A DNA stretch of 64,000 bases from Chitinophaga varians (lineage in GTDB: Bacteria; Bacteroidota; Bacteroidia; Chitinophagales; Chitinophagaceae). The notes under the pieces were generated by a model. It did no database searches. It had not been told where the DNA came from and was given only the letters and a program-made list of their open reading frames with translations. This document shows positions 60,420 to 64,000 of this stretch, in pieces (the first letter of the stretch is position 1; each line of letters begins with the position of its first letter). Position numbers and translations under genes: made by a program. The DNA lies in contig NZ_JACVFB010000005.1 in assembly GCF_014529945.1 (NCBI RefSeq), positions 310,001 through 374,000 on the forward strand, read 5' to 3'.

Positions 60420-61907
60420 ATGCGTATTATTTTTTCTTTGATTCTTTTGCTGGGATTAGGATTTACCGTTGAAGCAAGACAGAAGACCTATGATTTCAAC
60501 AGCCGTTGTGAACAGGCGTATGAAGCCATCATGGAATTACGGTTGAACGCCGGCAAGGCGCTGTTGGAAGCAGAAAAGAAAGAAAACCCGGACAACCTGG
60601 TGCCTTATTTTCTGGATAACTACGTGGACTTTTTCCCGTTGTTTTTCAATGAAGACCCGGCAGAATACGCCCGGAAAAGAGGCATGCGCTCCATCCGGCT
60701 GGATATGATGCTGGAAGGATCACCGGATTCTCCCTATTATCTGTATACACAGGCGGCCATCAAGTTTCAATGGGCGATGATCAAAATCAAGTTCAATGAA
60801 AAATGGGACGCTACCTGGGAGATCCGCAAAGCTTACATGACCCTGAAGGAAAACCAGCGCCGGTTTCCGGACTTTATGCCTAACCGCTTATTACTGGGAG
60901 CCATGCAAACGGTTTTCGGCACTATCCCGGAGGGGTATAAGTGGATTACCAACATTCTGGGAATGAAGGGAAGTATCCATCAGGGCATGGAAAATGTGAA
61001 TGCTTTTATTGAAAGCAATGCGCCGGAAGCTAAACTGTTCAGGGAAGAATCCTATTATTACTATTGTTATCTGATGCTCTTTATTGTGAATAAACCCGAG
61101 GACACCTGGGCTTTTCTGCAAAAAAAGCAGCTGGATACCAAGAATAACTACCTGTATGCCCTGATGGTGGCCAACCTGTCACTGAACAACCAGAAGGCAG
61201 CCAATGGCATCCGGGTACTGGAAGAACGGCATGACTCCAATGAATATGCAGATATAGAATACTATAACTATGTGTTCGGATTGTTGAAACTGACCCGGCT
61301 CGACAGCGATGCGCACGTATACCTGGAGCGGTTCGTCAACGATTTTAAAGGGAAGTTCTATGTGAAGGAGTGCCTGCAACGGTTAAGCTGGTTCTATTAC
61401 CTGGAAGGCAATCAGACCATGGCCAACAAATACAGGAACATGATCCTGAGCCGGGGCGGTACGGAAACAGATGCCGACAAACAGGCGCTGAAGGAAGCGG
61501 AAAGCGGCAAATGGCCCAATCCCTTCCTGTTGAAAGTGCGATTGCAGAGCGACGGCGGGTTCTTTAATGAGGCACTGAAACTGCTGCTGACAAAAAAAGC
61601 GTCCGATTTCCCTGCCATGGAAGACAAACTGGAATATGCCTATCGCCTTGGCCGTATCTATGATGAAACCGGACAAGACGACAAAGCCATTACCATGTAC
61701 GAAGTGACGATCAAGGTAGGAGCTAACAGGCCGGAGTATTATGCCGCCAGAGCTTCCCTGCAATTAGGGTATATTTACGAAAAACGAAAAGATAAAACCA
61801 AAGCCATTCAATGTTATCAGCAATGTATGGACATGAAAGGCCACGATTATAAAAACTCCCTCGACCAACGGGCAAAAGCAGGCATACAACGTGTAAACGG
61901 CAGTTGA
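60420..61907 (+). CDS. Tetratricopeptide-repeat protein, exported
   Basis: Not a named family. The 495 residues begin with a signal peptide (MRIIFSLILLLGLGFTVEA) and are almost entirely helical. Tetratricopeptide-like pairs are clearest at the C-terminus (YRLGRIYDETGQDDKAITMYE and LGYIYEKRKDKTKAIQCYQ). The middle part is rich in Tyr, Asn and Lys. It is probably a periplasmic or outer-membrane-associated scaffold. It lies 39 bases ahead of recN and may share its transcript. Confidence 0.8.
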   Translation: MRIIFSLILLLGLGFTVEARQKTYDFNSRCEQAYEAIMELRLNAGKALLEAEKKENPDNLVPYFLDNYVDFFPLFFNEDPAEYARKRGMRSIRLDMMLEGSPDSPYYLYTQAAIKFQWAMIKIKFNEKWDATWEIRKAYMTLKENQRRFPDFMPNRLLLGAMQTVFGTIPEGYKWITNILGMKGSIHQGMENVNAFIESNAPEAKLFREESYYYYCYLMLFIVNKPEDTWAFLQKKQLDTKNNYLYALMVANLSLNNQKAANGIRVLEERHDSNEYADIEYYNYVFGLLKLTRLDSDAHVYLERFVNDFKGKFYVKECLQRLSWFYYLEGNQTMANKYRNMILSRGGTETDADKQALKEAESGKWPNPFLLKVRLQSDGGFFNEALKLLLTKKASDFPAMEDKLEYAYRLGRIYDETGQDDKAITMYEVTIKVGANRPEYYAARASLQLGYIYEKRKDKTKAIQCYQQCMDMKGHDYKNSLDQRAKAGIQRVNGS

Positions 61908-61946
61908 ACGGGGAGGAAAATTGTGATTCAAGTTATTTCCTGACTT

Positions 61947-63593
61947 ATGTTACAGCGACTAATCATTAAAAACTACGCCATTATTGACCACCTGGAAGTG
62001 GATTTTTCAGGTAACCTTAATGTCATTACCGGTGAAACCGGTGCCGGTAAATCTATCCTGCTGGGCGCCCTTTCCATGATCCTGGGAGAACGCGCTGATC
62101 CCGGAGTACTGTTCGATAAAACCGGCAAATGTGTGATTGAAGGCATCTTCAAGGTGAAAAAAACACAGGTGGCCGCTTTTTTTCAGCAACATGAACTGGA
62201 CCTGGAAGACCCGCTGATCATCCGTCGGGAAATCAGCGCTGCCGGCAAATCAAGGGCGTTTGTAAATGATACTCCTGTTAACATATCCCAGCTGTCTGAG
62301 CTGGCAGGCTACCTGGTAGACCTGCACCAGCAATTTGATACCCTGGAACTGGGCAACGCCGATTTTCAGCGGGAAGTAATTGACGCACTGGCCAAACCAT
62401 CTGCTTTACAGGTTTACCATAACCTGTTCCTGCAATACCTGCAGGTGCAGAAAAAATACAAACAGCTGCAGGATGACCGCGATCAGGCCAACAAAGAGCT
62501 GGACTATAACAAATTCCTCCTGGATGAGCTGCTGGAAGCGGATTTCAGTCCCAATGAAGTGGAAGAGCTGGACAATGAGCTGCAGCTGCTGACACATGCG
62601 GAAGAGATCAAAAATACCCTGAACCGGGTATTTTTCCAGCTGAAGGAAGATGAACAACCCATCCTGCAACAGCTGAAACAACTACAATCCTCCATTCAAC
62701 ATATTTCCTCGTTCCACAAAGACATGCCGGCCGTATCGGAAAGGATGCTGTCTGCCTATCTGGAACTACAGGACATTGCCGGTGAAGTAGACAGTATCAA
62801 CGATCAGGTACATTACGACGCACAACGCATTGAGCAGGTAAATGAACGGATGACGCTGGGATATCGGCTCTTCAAGAAACACGGCGTACAGACCACCGAC
62901 GAACTGCTGGTCATCAAAGACACGCTGGCTGCAAAAGTAGATGGTGTGCTGAACCTCGATGAGCAGCTGGCGACGCTGGAAAAAGAACAGGCGCAGCTAT
63001 ACGAGGCGCTGGTGAAGGATGCGGCGGCCATTACAGCCGAAAGGCAGGAGCAGGTGGCGCCTTTTGAGAAAAAGGTAAACTCGCTGCTGGCGCAGGTAGG
63101 CATGCCCAATGCGCGCCTTAAGGTAGATATTGTACAGGGAGAGCTGAACCCTTACGGACAAGATACCATCGAGTTCCTGTTTGATGCCAACCGCAGCAAC
63201 CAGTTTGCACCGGTAGGCAAAGTGGCTTCCGGTGGTGAGTTGAGCCGTCTGATGCTCTGCATCAAATCACTGGTGGCGCAATCAGTTGCATTGCCTACCC
63301 TCATCTTCGATGAAATTGATACCGGTATTTCCGGTGAAGCTGCCAGACAGGTGGGCGTTATCCTGAAAGACCTGGCCAAGGCACATCAGATCATCTGTAT
63401 TACGCACCAGCCGCAGATTGCCGGTAAAGCTGACGCACATTATTTTGTATATAAAGATGCCCGTGCGGAAAAAGTGACCACCAGCGTAAGGCTGCTCTCT
63501 ATGGAAGAGAGAATAGACAAGATCGCGCAAATGCTCAGTGGAGAACGGCCTACAGCCGCTGCCCTTGAAAATGCCCGCGAAATGGTAAGATAA
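61947..63593 (+). CDS. recN: DNA repair protein RecN
   Basis: An SMC-like ATPase for double-strand break repair. The P-loop ITGETGAGKSILLGAL covers about 27-42. A long coiled coil with a central break follows (about 150-370). The signature VASGGELSRLMLCIK near 425 and Walker B LIFDEIDTGISGEAA near 452 follow, with CITHQPQIAGKADAHY after. The length of 548 matches the family. A strong terminator follows. Confidence 0.95.
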   Translation: MLQRLIIKNYAIIDHLEVDFSGNLNVITGETGAGKSILLGALSMILGERADPGVLFDKTGKCVIEGIFKVKKTQVAAFFQQHELDLEDPLIIRREISAAGKSRAFVNDTPVNISQLSELAGYLVDLHQQFDTLELGNADFQREVIDALAKPSALQVYHNLFLQYLQVQKKYKQLQDDRDQANKELDYNKFLLDELLEADFSPNEVEELDNELQLLTHAEEIKNTLNRVFFQLKEDEQPILQQLKQLQSSIQHISSFHKDMPAVSERMLSAYLELQDIAGEVDSINDQVHYDAQRIEQVNERMTLGYRLFKKHGVQTTDELLVIKDTLAAKVDGVLNLDEQLATLEKEQAQLYEALVKDAAAITAERQEQVAPFEKKVNSLLAQVGMPNARLKVDIVQGELNPYGQDTIEFLFDANRSNQFAPVGKVASGGELSRLMLCIKSLVAQSVALPTLIFDEIDTGISGEAARQVGVILKDLAKAHQIICITHQPQIAGKADAHYFVYKDARAEKVTTSVRLLSMEERIDKIAQMLSGERPTAAALENAREMVR

Positions 63594-63610
63594 CACAGGC
63601 GTAACCGTTA

Positions 63611-63668
63611 TTGCTTCCCTGCCCGAATGCTAAAAAGCCATGGCAGGGAAGCAATAACTTTTTTTTTC
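63611..63668 (+). terminator. Intrinsic terminator of recN
   Basis: TTGCTTCCCTGCC (63611-63623) and GGCAGGGAAGCAA (63642-63654) form a 13-base perfect stem. A run of T starts five bases later. Confidence 0.8.
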
Positions 63669-63680
63669 AACTATAACGAC

Positions 63681-63688
63681 TATTTTTG
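63681..63688 (+). promoter_or_regulatory. -7 promoter box (TATTTTTG) for fabI
   Basis: A perfect TAnnTTTG match 20 bases before the ATG at 63709, directly after the recN terminator. Confidence 0.4.
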
Positions 63689-63708
63689 CCAAAATTAATT
63701 TTGACCAA

Positions 63709-64000
63709 ATGGCTCATAACTTATTAAAAGGAAAGAAAGGTATCATCTTTGGTGCACTGGACGAAAAGTCTCTGGCCTGGAGAACTGCGCTCCGTTGTGT
63801 GGAAGAAGGCGCTGAAATAGTGCTCACCAATGCACCTGTCGCGCTGCGTATGGGTGAGATCAACAAACTGGCTGAAATCTGCAAGGCCCCTGTTATTCCG
63901 GCAGATGTAACCATCACGGATGACCTGAAAAATCTTTTTACCAAATCCATGGAGCATTTTGGCGGTAAAATAGATTTTGTACTCCACTCTGTGGGCATGA
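63709..64000 (+). CDS. fabI: Enoyl-ACP reductase (NADH), N-terminal part
   Basis: The first 97 codons are present and the gene runs off the right edge. MAHNLLKGKKGIIFGALDEKSLAW is the FabI nucleotide-binding opening (the classical SDR glycine motif replaced by GALDEKSLAW). VILTNAPVALR-like, PADVTITDDLKNLF and DFVLHSVG follow in the usual order. FabI carries out the last step of each fatty-acid elongation cycle. The Tyr-X6-Lys active site lies beyond the window. Confidence 0.9.
   Translation, partial: MAHNLLKGKKGIIFGALDEKSLAWRTALRCVEEGAEIVLTNAPVALRMGEINKLAEICKAPVIPADVTITDDLKNLFTKSMEHFGGKIDFVLHSVGM

Overview
The window reads as chromosome of a Bacteroidota member, most likely a Chitinophaga-like member of the Chitinophagaceae. 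This is inferred from type IX secretion (T9SS) cargo with gliding-type C-terminal domains, PorP/SprF partner proteins, DUF4382, promoter boxes of the Bacteroidota form TAnnTTTG with little Shine-Dalgarno signal, and a eukaryote-type citrate synthase. It is dense and mostly core genome. I see no prophage, insertion sequence, CRISPR array, rRNA or tRNA.

Layout. 1-4.4 kb (minus strand): a truncated TPR/PD40 protein, queE, folD and pckA. 4.7-10.1 kb (plus): aminopeptidase P, pssA, purS, rsmI and an M1 metallopeptidase. 10.2-15.4 kb (minus): patatin, a DinB protein, a small operon of an ECF sigma factor with a two-helix membrane protein and an HMA-like protein, rsmG and a glycosyltransferase. 15.7-22.0 kb (plus): tgt-lptG, gltA and recG. 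22.2-27.6 kb (plus): a first T9SS module (SBBP/PKD cargo, SprF-like protein, beta-barrel). 27.7-35.5 kb (plus): a phosphonate-type HAD/FAD pair, a LOG protein, an O-methyltransferase, a LysM glucosaminidase, hpt and a VWA protein. 35.5-38.4 kb (minus): an RlmK-like methyltransferase and grpE-dnaJ. 38.7-39.8 kb (plus): rlmI. 39.9-54.3 kb (minus): a large T9SS module of three giant PKD proteins (1611, 1617 and 950 aa) followed by a second SprF-like gene, then a tiny protein that is almost only a type A sorting tail. 54.3-64 kb: a TPMT-like methyltransferase and a rhodanese-thioredoxin fusion (plus), a DUF4382 lipoprotein and M32 carboxypeptidase (minus), then Nif3, a zinc-ribbon coiled-coil protein, a TPR protein, recN and the start of fabI (plus).

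How it works together. Most genes are housekeeping: central carbon (gltA, pckA), one-carbon and purine metabolism (folD, purS, hpt), tRNA and rRNA modification (queE, tgt, rsmI, rsmG, rlmI, RlmK-like), phospholipid and fatty-acid synthesis (pssA, fabI), LPS transport, chaperones and DNA repair (recG, recN). About 20 kb is given to T9SS-exported adhesin-like proteins with dedicated SprF-type partners.

The most unusual signal lies between genes. Many gaps hold palindromes whose arms are short tandem words. Family A uses AATTACG/CGTAATT and has a partly shared core. Family B uses CAAATA/TATTTG-like words with a different stem at each locus. Family C uses GCAAAGA-like words. They sit directly against stop codons and promoters, appear to supply the -33 element of three promoters, and in one case supply the last residues of a protein.
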